In this document: in pieces, positions 1 to 11,419 of the stretch
Layout of the letters: every line of letters starts with the position of its first letter
How positions within the stretch are numbered: position 1 is the stretch's first letter
DNA from: Dryomyza anilis
Taxonomy: Eukaryota > Arthropoda > Insecta > Diptera > Dryomyzidae
DNA length: 64,000 nucleotides
Direction: 5' to 3'
Assembly (NCBI GenBank): GCA_951804985.1
Contig: OX638135.1
Location: 35,667,670 to 35,731,669 of the forward strand
Program-made: the position numbers and the translations under genes
The notes under the pieces: generated by a model
Told to the model about the DNA's origin: nothing
The model's input: the letters and a program-made list of their open reading frames with translations, nothing else
Database searches by the model: none

Positions 1-580
1 CTTTGTATTCATTCTACTTTATAGTAAAATCAAAATTCTTTAAAATAAACAAAACAAAATCATACAAAAACGCAACCAAACGCGCGAAAAAGTGATCAGA
101 AGAGTTTTGTTGCGAAGAGCTTGCGATAACAGCGCAGAACAGCAACGCACCGCACAGCTTTACTGCTTGACTGTGCGCACGCTCATAAGAACCTGTGTAC
201 AAGTTTCAACGCGCGCAAAAAGCTTCGCGCACAACACAGTATTACTGCTTCACCGTGCGTCCGAACTAAGCTGTAATTAGCTTTTTATCGTTCGCTTCGC
301 CAAAACCACTCGCCAGTCACAATAGGGCCAATACATTATTTTTTGAATGACAACTATTTTTAAGCGTTGATAGGGATACCAAAAAACCACGGATAAAATT
401 AAATATAAATTTAATAAATTTAAATACTTTTCAACACGTTTTTCACCCGTAGTCTAAATTAAATACTTTTTATTCAAACTTGACGTAAATACTTTTTATT
501 TAATTTAATTACGTAGGTTATTAAATTTAAATTGAATACTTCGAATTCAAATTTAACAAAACTTATTTTCTATTAAACTT
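1..580. repeat. Spacer module copy M1 (3' part, cut by the window edge)
   Basis: This non-satellite segment is richer in GC than its surroundings, with clusters such as CGCGCGAAAAAGTGATCAG. It equals the right-hand part of the spacer modules at 3606, 6901, 11420 and 18936 and is almost identical to 19681-20260. It grades into the 18-bp satellite at about 580. The small frames on both strands (14-202 and 92-280) are not conserved proteins; each recurs only because the DNA is duplicated. Function unknown. Confidence 0.8.
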
Positions 581-827
581 AAAATTTTTCGTTAAATTTG
601 AATTTTTCGTTAAATTTGGATTTTCCGTTAAATTTGAATTAAATTTTAATTTTCCGGTTAATTTTAATTTTTCGTTAAATTTGAATTTTCCGTTATATTT
701 GAATTTTCCGTTAAATTTGAATTTTCCGTTATATTTGAATTTTCCGTTAAATTTCAATTTTTCGTTAAATTTGAATTTTCCATTAAATTTGAATTATATT
801 TTAATTTTCTGTTATACTTTGAATTTT
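581..827. repeat. 18-bp satellite, short block
   Basis: Tandem degenerate copies of an 18-bp unit close to GTTAAATTTGAATTTTCC run between two copies of the same spacer-module fragment. The open frame on the minus strand (563-757) reads as repeating KFNGKF peptides and reflects only the 18-bp period (six codons). Confidence 0.85.
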
Positions 828-996
828 CTGTGCGCACGCTCATAAGAACCTGTGTACAAGTTTCAACGCGCGCAAAAAGCTTCGCGCACAACACAGTATT
901 ACTGCTTCACCGTGCGCCCGAACTAAGCTGTAATTAGCTTTTTATCGTTCGCTTCGACAAAACCACTCGCCAGTCACAATAGGGCCAATTCATTAT
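828..996. repeat. Partial duplicate of spacer module
   Basis: Positions 828-989 repeat 171-332 with few differences (offset 657), beginning abruptly inside a satellite unit. The duplicate runs up to the mini-me-like element that starts at about 997, and the rest of the module resumes after that element. This is the left flank of a paralogous insertion site. Confidence 0.85.
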
Positions 997-1713
997 TATA
1001 CCCTACACTAAGAGTGAAAGGGTATATTCAGTTTGGTACGCCGTTTGGAACACCCAGAAGAAAGCATCTCCGGTATGGAAAAGTATATATATTCTTGATC
1101 AGCATGACCTCCTGAGTCGATTTAGCGATGTCCGTCCGTCTGTCCGTCTGTCTGTCCGTCTGTCTGTCTGTTGAAATCCCTACTACTTTTAAAATTGAAG
1201 AGCTAGATAAATGAAACTTATAACTTAGATTACTAATATACCTACGCTGTATGTGCAAAAAAAAAATTGGCGAGATCGGTCCATTGTGACCTATGGTCCG
1301 ACCACTTATGTTTAAATACCTCATATAAAATGTACATATAAAGATCAATTTTTATGTATACGTGCTTAGGTAAACTTTTTTGGTCAAATATATATTGATA
1401 TCATGCTTAAATACATGATAATAATGTTTTCCGGCGAAAAGACTTGGGGTTCACAAAAAAAAAATCGAAATTCGGTACACCTACCCATTTGTAAATATGG
1501 GTATCAAATGAATGGAAATTCTTCAGCGATTGAATGTTTGTAGTTATTTCAGGATTCGTATACCCTGGTGACCTATATATCACTTTGAATGGTAACCACA
1601 CATATGTGTAGGGTATTTATAGTCGGCTTAGACCGACTATAATTTTGATAATCCTAACTATCATAATTACACCTACTTTAAAATTTCCCATGTGATCTAA
1701 CCTTCCCAACTGG
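997..1713 (+). mobile_element. Mini-me/Helentron-like element, subfamily A, copy 1
   Basis: A 717-bp non-coding element. It opens with a hairpin (TATACCCT at 997 pairs with AGGGTATA ending at 1026). It carries a (GTCY)n tract at about 1130-1171, and near its 3' end a stem-loop with a 9-bp stem (1618-1641, TATAGTCGG/CCGACTATA). It ends in AACTGG. The (GTCY)n core preceded by a short TA-rich stretch is the described layout of dipteran mini-me elements, related to DINE-1/Helentron non-autonomous elements. Spacer modules lacking the insertion (for example near 333-350 and 4690) show that it sits between an A and a T run with no clear target duplication, and the CTGG end fits the CTRR rule of Helitrons. 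The family name is inference from structure. The 106-codon minus frame here is not a gene. Confidence 0.75.
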
Positions 1714-1960
1714 TTTTTTGAATGACGTTGATAGCGTTGAAAAGCGTTGATAGGGATACCAAAAAACCACGGATAAAATTAAATACAAATTTAATAAATT
1801 TAAATACTTTTCAACACGTTTTTCACCCGTAGTCTAAATTAAATACTTTTTATTCAAACTTGACGTAAATACTTTTTATTTAAGTTTATTTAATTTAATT
1901 ACGTAGGTAATTAAATTTAAATTGAATACTTCGAATTCATATTTAACAAAACTTATTTTC
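1714..1960. repeat. Remainder of spacer module after the element
   Basis: This sequence continues the module from its TTTTTTGAATGAC motif, with the GATAGGGATACCAAAAAACC motif and the AAATACTTTTTATTC repeats seen in every module copy, and then grades into satellite. Confidence 0.8.
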
Positions 1961-3605
1961 TATTAAACTTTAAATTTTTCGTTAAATTTGAATTTTTCGT
2001 TAAATTTGGATTTTCCGTTAAATTTGAATTAAATTTTAATTTTCCGGTTAATTTTAATTTTTCGTTAAATTTGAATTTTTCGTTAAATTTGAATTTTCCG
2101 TTAAATTTTGAATTTTTCGTTAAATTTGAATTTTTCATTAAATTTGAATTTTTCGTTAAATTTTAATTTTTCGATAAATTTTAATTTTTCGTTAAATTTT
2201 AATTTTTCGTTAAATTTTAATTTTCCGTTTAATTTTGAATTTTAAATTTTATTGTAGTTAAATTTGAATTTTTCGTAAAACTTGAATTTTCCGTTAAATT
2301 TTACATTTTGAATTTTTCGTAAAATTTAAAAATGTTCGTTAAATTTACAATTTTTCGTTAAATTTAACTTTTCCGTTAAATTTGAATTTTTCTTTAATTT
2401 GAATTTCCCGTTAAATTTAGAATTTTTCGTTAAATTTTAATTTTTCGTTTAATTTCAATTTTTCGTTAAATTTTAATTTTCCGTTAAATTTTGAATTTAT
2501 CGTTATATATAAACTATCCGTTAAATGTGAATTTTTCGTTAAAATTTCGTTCAATTTTCGGTTAAATTTAAATTTTTCGTTAAATTTTAATTTTCTGTTT
2601 AAGTTTGAATTTTTCGTTAAATTTGAATTTACGTTAAATTTTCGTTTAATTTCCGTTAAATTTGAATTAAATTTCAATTTTCTGTTAAACTTTTTCGTTA
2701 TATTTGAACTGTTCGTAAAATTTTGAATTTATAGTCAAATTTGAACTTTCCGTTGAATTTGAATTTTTCGTTTAGTTTGAATTTTCCGTTTATTTTGAAT
2801 TAACTTTTAATTTTATGTTAAACTTTGAATTCTCCGTTAAATTTGAATTTTTCGTTAAATTTGAATTTTCCGTTAAATTTGAATTTTTCGTTAAATTTTA
2901 ATTTTCTGTTAAACTTTGAATTTTTCGTTAAATATGAATTTTTCGTTAAATTTTCGTTAAATTCTCGATAAATTTGAATTAAATTTTTATTTTTCGTTTT
3001 CCGTTAAATTTGAATTTTTCGTTAAAATTAAATTATTCGTTAAATTTTCGGTTTAATTTTAAATTTTTCGTTAAATTTGAACTTTCCGTTAAATTTTGAA
3101 TTTATCGTCAAATTTGAACTTTCCGTTAAATTTGAATTTTTCGTTAAATTTTCGTTAAGTTTGAATTTTCCGTTAATTTTGAATTAACTTTTAATTTTAT
3201 GTTAAACTTTGAATTCTCCGTTAAATATGAGTTTTCCGTTATATTTGAATTTGCCGTTAATTTGAATTTTCTGTTAAATTTGAATTTTGCGTTAAATTTT
3301 CCCTTAAATTTGAACTTTCCGTTAAATCTGAATTATTTGTTAAATTTGAATTTTCCATTAAATTTTGAATTTATCGTCAAATTTGAACTTTCCGCAAAAT
3401 TTGAATTTTTCGTTAAATTTTCGTTAAGTTTGAATTTTCTGTTAAATTTGAATTTTTCGTTAAATTTTCGTTAAGTTTGAATTTCCATTTGAATTTAATT
3501 TTCCGTTAAATTTGATTTTGTTGTTAAATTTGAATTTTTCGTTAAATTTGAATTTTCCGTTAAATTTTGAATTTTTCGTTAAATTTGAATTTTCCGTTAA
3601 TTTTT
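1961..3605. repeat. 18-bp AT-rich satellite block
   Basis: Degenerate tandem 18-bp units, GTTAAATTTGAATTTTYC and variants (AAATTTTAATTTTTCGTT, shortened CGTTAAATTTT forms). Open frames at 2417-2677 (minus) and 3199-3474 (plus) are low-complexity peptides of the LNLNFP or KFNEKFKFN type. These follow from six-codon periodicity and recur only where the DNA is duplicated. Confidence 0.9.
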
Positions 3606-4938
3606 AAACAGTAATGTCCTCCTAAAATTTCATAAATTGGGAAGTTTAAAACTCTATTTTGAGAGCCTATTGCGATACAAAACAATTTTATTTAGATGTT
3701 AAAAAAAAACAAAAATATGAATTTGTTTTTTAATTTATCTGCAATGCTTAAGCACAGGACATTTTTTTCGATCAAATTTTTTGTTGTATTCTCTCACAGC
3801 ATTATGTAACTTTTAGGCCGTATTACAATTTGATATTAAAATTTAAGTTTGATTTTGATCCGCACTATTAAACATGTAGTTTTTTGAAAAATACTAGCAG
3901 CGGTACCCTTCTTGAAATCAAACATTTGTCATCAAGTCTATTGAAAATATGCTAACGACTGCAAATTTAAAATTTAATAGTTTTAATATTTTTTACACGT
4001 TATTTTGATCGACAATCCCTGGATTTCATTTCGGGATTTTCGGTACAAATACTCTCCGGGATCCCGGGATTGGAAGCCCTAATGTACAGTGTACAAAAAG
4101 AAAAAAACAAATAATATTTGTCAAGTGACAGAAAATTTCAAAAAGTGTTACGATAAAATTTCCTGTAAAAAATGTTAAACCTTCAACATTAGTGGACTAA
4201 ACTAGTTAAAATGACGAATTTTCAGTGAACCTGAATTCGATTTTGACTTTAAACCAAAATTGAACCACAAACTAAGTTCAAATAGCACTAAAACAGATTA
4301 TTATTATTATTTTTTTAATAATATTTTAATATAGGTACATTTGAAATATGTTTATTTTTCTTCTTTGTATTCATTCTACTTTATAGTAAAATCAAAATTC
4401 TTTAAAATAAAACAAAATCATACAAAAACGCAACCAAACGCGCGAAAAAGTGATCAGAAGAGTTTTGTTGCGAAGAGCTTGCGATAACAGCGCAGAACAG
4501 CAACGCATCGCACAGCTTTACTGCTTGACTGTGTGCACGCTCATAAGAACCTGTGTACAAGTTTGAACGCGCGCAAAAAGCTTCGCGCACAACACAGTTT
4601 TACTACTTCACCGTGCGCGCGGACTAAGCTGTAATTAGCTTTTTATCGTTCGCTTCGCCAAAACCACTCTCCAGTCACAATAGGGCCAATACTTTATTTT
4701 TTGAATGACAACTATTTTTAAGCATTGATAGGGATACCAAAAAACTACGGATAAAATTGAATACAAATTTAAATACTTTTCAACACGTTTTTCACCCGTA
4801 GTCTAAATTAAATACTTTTTATTCAAACTTGACGTAAATACTTTTTATTTAAGTTTATTTAATTTAATTACGTAGGTAATTAAATTTAAAGAATACTTCG
4901 AATTCAAATTTAACACAACTTATTTTCTATTAAACTTT
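3606..4938. repeat. Spacer module copy M2 (full length, no element insertion)
   Basis: A 1.33-kb unique-looking segment embedded in satellite. It begins AAACAGTAATGTCCTCC. It contains a 12-bp palindrome CCGGGATCCCGG (about 4057), a TGTACAGTGTACA motif (about 4084) and the GC-richer CGCGCGAAAAAG block (about 4440). It ends where the 18-bp units resume. The 62-codon minus frame (4402-4590) recurs in every module copy and lies in the GC-richer part; no family is recognised. This copy lacks the mini-me insertion and so serves as an empty site. Confidence 0.85.
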
Positions 4939-6900
4939 ACATTTTTCGTTAAATTTGAATTTTCCGTTATATTTGAATTTTCCGTTAAATTTGAATTTTC
5001 CGTTATATTTGAATTTTCCGTTAAATTTGAATTTTTCGTTAAATTTGAATTTTCCATTAAATTTGAATTATATTTTAATTTTATGTTAAACTTTGAATTC
5101 TCCGTTAAATTTGAATTTTTCGTTAAATTTTCGTTAAGTTTGAATTTTCTGTTAAATTTTAATTTTTCGTTAAATTTTCGTTAAGTTTGAATTTCCCGTT
5201 AAATTTGATTTTGTCGTTAAATTTGATTTTGTCGTTAAATTTGATTTTGTCGTTAAATTTGAATTTTTCGATAAATTCTGAATTTTTTGTTAAATTTGAA
5301 TTTTCCGTTAAATATTATTTTTTTTTCAATTTTAGTTTTTCGTTAAATTGGAATTTTTTTAAAAATTTGAATTTTCCGTTAAATTTAAATTTTCCGTTAA
5401 ATTTTGAATTTGTCGATAAATTTGAATTTTCCGTTAAATTTGAATTTTTCGTTAAATGTGAATTTTCCGTTAAATTTTGAATTTATCGTCAAATTTGAAC
5501 TTTCTGCTAAATTTGAATTTTTCGTTAAATTTTCGTTAAGTTTGAATTTTCTGTTAAATTTGAATTTTTCGTTAAATTTTCGTTAAGTTTGAATTTCCCG
5601 TTGAATTTAATTTTCCGTTAAATTTGATTTTGTTGTTAAATTTGAATTTTTCGTTAAATTTGAATTTTTCGTTAAATTTTGAATTTTTCGTTAAATTTGA
5701 ATTTTCCGTTAAATTCTAAATTTTTTTTCAATTTTAATTTTTCCTTAAATTGGAATTTTTCTTTAAATTTGAATTTTCCGTTATATTTAAATTTTCCGTT
5801 AAATTTAAATTTTTCGTTTAATTTAAATTTTCCGTTAAATTTGATTTTTTTGTTAAAATTGAATTATTCGTTAAATTTAAATTTTCCGTTAAATTTTGAA
5901 TTTGTCGATAAATTTGAATTTTCCGTTAAATTTGAATTTTTCGTTAAATTGGAATTTTTTATTAAATTTTGAATTTATCAAATTTCAACTTTCCGCTAAA
6001 TTTGAATTTTTCGTTAAATTTTAATTTTCCGTTTAATTTTGAATTTTAAATTTTATTGTAGTTAAATTTGAATTTTTCGTAAAACTTGAATTTTCCGTTA
6101 AATTTTACATTTTCCGTAAAATTTTGAATTTTTCGTAAAATTTAAAAATGTTCGTTAAATTTACAATTTTTCGTTAAATTTAACTTTTCCGTTAAATTTG
6201 AATTTTTCTTTAATTTGAATTTTCCGTTAAATTTAGAATTTTTCGTTAAATTTTAATTTTTCGTTTAATTTCAATTTTTCGTTAAATTTTAATTTTCCGT
6301 TAAATTTTGAATTTATCGTTATATATAAACTATCCGTTAAATGTGAATTTTTCGTTAAAATTTCGTTCAATTTTCGGTTAAATTTAAATTTTTCGTTAAA
6401 TTTTAATTTTCTGTTAAAGTTTGAATTTTTCGTTAAATTTGAATTTACGTTAAATTTTCGTTTAATTTCCGTTAAATTTGAATTAAATTTCAATTTTCTG
6501 TTAATCTTTTTCGTTATATTTGAACTGTCCGTTAAATTTTGAATTTATAGTCAAATTTGAACTTTCCGTTGAATTTGAATTTTTCGTTTAGTTTGAATTT
6601 TCCGTTTATTTTGAATTAACTTTTAATTTTATGTTAAACTTTGAATTCTCCGTTAAATTTGAATTTTTCGTTAAATTTGAATTTTCCGTTAAATTTGAAT
6701 TTTTCGTTAAATTTTAATTTTCTGTTAAACTTTGAATTTTTCGTTAAATATGAATTTTTCGTTAAATTTTCGTTAAATTCTCGATAAATTTGAATTAAAT
6801 TTTAATTTTTCGTTTTCCGTTAAATTGAATTTTTCGTTAAAATTAAATTTTCCGTTAAATTTTGAATTTTTCGTTAAATTTGAATTTTCCGTTAATTTTT
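4939..6900. repeat. 18-bp satellite block; start of the 4519-bp tandem pair at 5404
   Basis: 18-bp units and variants, including a run of three TTTGATTTTGTCGTTAAA units (about 5207-5260). From 5404 onward every feature reappears 4519 bp downstream. Confidence 0.9.
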
Positions 6901-9900
6901 AAACAGTAATGTCCTCCTAAAATTTCATAAATTGGGAAGTTTAAAACTCTATTTTGAGAGCCTATTGCGATACAAAACAATTTTATTTAGATGTTAAAAA
7001 AAAACAAAAATATGAATTTGTTTTTTAATTTATCTGCAATGCTTAAGCACAGGACATTTTTTTCGATCAAATTTTTTGTTGTATTCTCTCACAGCATTAT
7101 GTAACTTTTAGGCCGTATTACAATTTGATATTAAAATATAAGTTTGATTTCGATCCGCACTATTAAACATGTAGTTTTTTGAAAAATACTAGCAGCGGTA
7201 TCCTTACATGAAATCAAACATTTGTCATCAAGTCTATTGAAAATATGCTAACGACTGCAAATTTAAAATTTAATAGTTTTAATATTTTTTACACGTTATT
7301 TTGATCGACAATCCCTGGATTTCATTTCGGGATTTTCGGTACAAATACTCTCCGGGATCCCGGGATTGGAAGCCCTAATGTACAGTGTACAAAAAGAAAA
7401 AAACAAATAATATTTGTCAAGTGACAGAAAATTTCAAAAAGTGTTACGATAAAATTTCCTGTAAAAAATGTTAAACCTTCAACATTAGTGGACTAAACTA
7501 GTTAAAATGACGAATTTTCAGTGAACCTGAATTCGATTTTGACTTTAAACCAAAATTGAACCACAAACTAAGTTCAAATAGCACTAAAACAGATTATTAT
7601 TATTATTTTTTTAATAATATTTTAATATAGGTACATTTGAAATATGTTTATTTTTCTTCTTTGTATTCATTCTACTTTATAGTAAAATCAAAATTCTTTA
7701 AAATAAAACAAAATCATACAAAAACGCAACCAAACGCGCGAAAAAGTGATCAGAAGAGTTTTGTTGCGAAGAGCTTGCGATAACAGCGCAGAACAGCAAC
7801 GCATCGCACAGCTTTACTGCTTGACTGTGTGCACGCTCATAAGAACCTGTGTACAAGTTTGAACGCTCGCAAAAAGCTTCGCGCACAACACAGTTTTACT
7901 ACTTCACCGTGCGCGCGGACTAAGCTGTAATTAGCTTTTTATCGTTCGCTTCGCCAAAACCACTCGCCAGTCACAATAGGGCCAATACTTTATTTTTTGA
8001 ATGACAACTATTTCTAAGCATTGATAGGGATACCAAAAAACCACGGATAAAATTGAATACAAATTTAAATACTTTTCAACACGTTTTTCACCCGTAGTCT
8101 AAATTAAATACTTTTTATTCAAACTTGACGTAAATACTTTTTATTTAAGTTTATTTAATTTAATTACGTAGGTAATTAAATTTAAAGAATACTTCGAATT
8201 CAAATTTTACACAACTTATTTTCTATTAAACTTTACATTTTTCGTTAAATTTGAATTTTCCGTTATATTTGAATTTTCCGTTAAATTTGAATTTTCCGTT
8301 ATATTTGAATTTTCCGTTAAATTTGAATTTTTCGTTAAATTTGAATTTTCCATTAAATTTGAATTATATTTTAATTTTCTGTTAAACTTTGAATTTTCCG
8401 TTAAATTTGAATTTTCTGCTAAACTTTGAATTTTTCGTTAAATTTGAATTTTTCGTTAAATTTTCGTTAAGTTTGAATTTTCCGTTAATTTTGAATTAAC
8501 TTTTAATTTTATGTTAAACTTTGAATTCTCCGTTAAATTTGAATTTTTCGTTAAATTTTCGTTAAGTTGGAATTTCCCGTTAAATTTGATTTTGTCGTTA
8601 AATTTGATTTTGTCGTTAAATTTGAATTTTTCGATAAATTCTGAATTTTTTGTTAAATTTGAATTTTCCGTTAAATATTAATTTTTTTTCAATTTTAATT
8701 TTTCGTTAAATTGGAATTTTTTTAAAAATTTGAATTTTCCGTTAAATTTAAATTTTCCGTTAAATTTTGAATTTTTCGTTAAATTTGAATTTTTCGTTAA
8801 ATTTTCGTTAAGTTTGAATTTTCCGTTAATTTTGAATTAACTTTTAATTTTATGTTAAACTTTGAATTCTCCGTTAAATTTGAATTTTTCGTTAAATTTT
8901 CGTTAAGTTGGAATTTCCCGTTAAATTTGATTTTGTCGTTAAATTTGATTTTGTCGTTAAATTTGAATTTTTCGATAAATTCTGAATTTTTTGTTAAATT
9001 TGAATTTTCCGTTAAATATTAATTTTGTTTCAATTTTAATTTTTCGTTAAATTGGAATTTTTTTAAAAATTTGAATTTTTTCATTAAATTTGAATTTTTC
9101 GTTAAATGTGAATTTTCCGTTAAATTTTGAATTTATCGTCAAATTTGAACTTTCTGCTAAATTTGAATTTTTCGTTAAATTTTCGTTAAGTTTGAATTTT
9201 CTGTTAAATTTGAATTTTTCGTTAAATTTTCGTTAAGTTTGAATTTCCCGTTGAATTTAATTTTCCGTTAAATTTGATTTTGTTGTTAAATTTGAATTTT
9301 TCGTTAAATTTGAATTTTCCGTTAAATTCTTGTTTTTTTTTCAATTTTAATTTTTCCTTAAATTGGAATTTTTCTTTAAATTTGAATATTCCGTTATATT
9401 TAAATTTTCCGTTAAATTTAAATTTTTCGTTTAATTTAAATTTTCCGTTAAATTTGATTTTTTTGTTAAAATTGAATTATTCGTTAAATTTAGATTTTCC
9501 GTTAAATTTTGAATTTGTCGATAAATTTGAATTTTCCGTTAAATTTGAATTTTTCGTTAAATTGGAATTTTTCATTAAATTTTGAATTTATCGTCAAATT
9601 TCAACTTTCCGCTAAATTTGAATTTTTCGTTAAATTTTAATTTTCCGTTTAATTTTGAATTTTAAATTTTATTGTAGTTAAATTTGAATTTTTCGTAAAA
9701 CTTGAATTTTCCGTTAAATTTTACATTTTCCGTAAAATTTTGAATTTTTCGTAAAATTTAAAAATGTTCGTTAAATTTACAATTTTTCGTTAAATTTAAC
9801 TTTTCCGTTAAATTTGAATTTTTCTTTAATTTGAATTTTCCGTTAAATTTAGAATTTTTCGTTAAATTTTAATTTTTCGTTTAATTTCAATTTTTCGTTA

Positions 9901-9922
9901 AATTTTAATTTTCCGTTAAATT
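5404..9922. repeat. Higher-order repeat unit, copy 1 (4519 bp)
   Basis: The sequence starting at 5401 is matched base for base at 9920, and the agreement continues through the spacer module (6901 to 11420) and the flanking satellite (9585 to 14104). It ends at about 9922 against 14441. Small internal indels balance out. This is a head-to-tail pair; the unit carries one spacer module. Confidence 0.85.
6901..8233. repeat. Spacer module copy M3
   Basis: A near-identical copy of M2 at an offset of 3295 bp, with a few substitutions (for example GGTATCCTTACATG in place of GGTACCCTTCTTG). No insertion. Confidence 0.85.
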
Positions 9923-11419
9923 TTGAATTTGTCGATAAATTTGAATTTTCCGTTAAATTTGAATTTTTCGTTAAATGTGAATTTTCCGTTAAATTTTGAA
10001 TTTATCGTCAAATTTGAACTTTCTGCTAAATTTGAATTTTTCGTTAAATTTTCGTTTAGTTTGAATTTTCTGTTAAATTTGAATTTTTCGTTAAATTTTC
10101 GTTAAGTTTGAATTTCCCGTTGAATTTAATTTTCCGTTAAATTTGATTTTGTTGTTAAATTTGAATTTTTCGTTAAATTTGAATTTTTCGTTAAGTTTTG
10201 AATTTTTCGTTAAATTTGAATTTTCCGTTAAATTCTAAATTTTTTTTCAATTTTAATTTTTCCTTAAATTGGAATTTTTCTTTAAATTTGAATTTTCCGT
10301 TATATTTAAATTTTCCGTTAAATTTAAATTTTTCGTTTAATTTAAATTTTCCGTTAAATTTGATTTTTTTGTTAAAATTGAATTATTCGTTAAATTTAAA
10401 TTTTCCGTTAAATTTTGAATTTGTCGATAAATTTGAATTTTCCGTTAAATTTGAATTTTTCGTTAAATTGGAATTTTTTATTAAATTTTGAATTTATCAA
10501 ATTTCAACTTTCCGCTAAATTTGAATTTTTCGTTAAATTTTAATTTTCCGTTTAATTTTGAATTTTAAATTTTATTGTAGTTAAATTTGAATTTTTCGTA
10601 AAACTTGAATTTTCCGTTAAATTTTACATTTTCCGTAAAATTTTGAATTTTTCGTAAAATTTAAAAATGTTCGTTAAATTTACAATTTTTCGTTAAATTT
10701 AACTTTTCCGTTAAATTTGAATTTTTCTTTAATTTGAATTTTCCGTTAAATTTAGAATTTTTCGTTAAATTTTAATTTTTCGTTTAATTTCAATTTTTCG
10801 TTAAATTTTAATTTTCCGTTAAATTTTGAATTTATCGTTATATATAAACTATCCGTTAAATGTGAATTTTTCGTTAAAATTTCGTTCAATTTTCGGTTAA
10901 ATTTAAATTTTTCGTTAAATTTTAATTTTCTGTTAAAGTTTGAATTTTTCGTTAAATTTGAATTTACGTTAAATTTTCGTTTAATTTCCGTTAAATTTGA
11001 ATTAAATTTCAATTTTCTGTTAATCTTTTTCGTTATATTTGAACTGTCCGTTAAATTTTGAATTTATAGTCAAATTTGAACTTTCCGTTGAATTTGAATT
11101 TTTCGTTTAGTTTGAATTTTCCGTTTATTTTGAATTAACTTTTAATTTTATGTTAAACTTTGAATTCTCCGTTAAATTTGAATTTTTCGTTAAATTTGAA
11201 TTTTCCGTTAAATTTGAATTTTTCGTTAAATTTTAATTTTCTGTTAAACTTTGAATTTTTCGTTAAATATGAATTTTTCGTTAAATTTTCGTTAAATTCT
11301 CGATAAATTTGAATTAAATTTTAATTTTTCGTTTTCCGTTAAATTGAATTTTTCGTTAAAATTAAATTTTCCGTTAAATTTTGAATTTTTCGTTAAATTT
11401 GAATTTTCCGTTAATTTTT
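8234..11419. repeat. 18-bp satellite block spanning the junction of the 4519-bp units
   Basis: Degenerate 18-bp units, with short internal duplications of 300-400 bp (8500-8780 repeated at 8820-9070). The unit junction lies at 9922/9923. All open frames are low-complexity repeats. Confidence 0.9.

Noticed and set aside
1028..1348. 106-codon minus frame with a TDRQTDRQ stretch, also at 20708, 32897 and 33387
   Set aside because: It reads through the (GTCY)n microsatellite of the mini-me-like element; the repeat peptide is a microsatellite translation.
4402..4590. 62-codon minus frame repeated in each spacer module
   Set aside because: It recurs only with the duplicated DNA, is overlapped by a plus frame in M1 and M5, and resembles no family I know.
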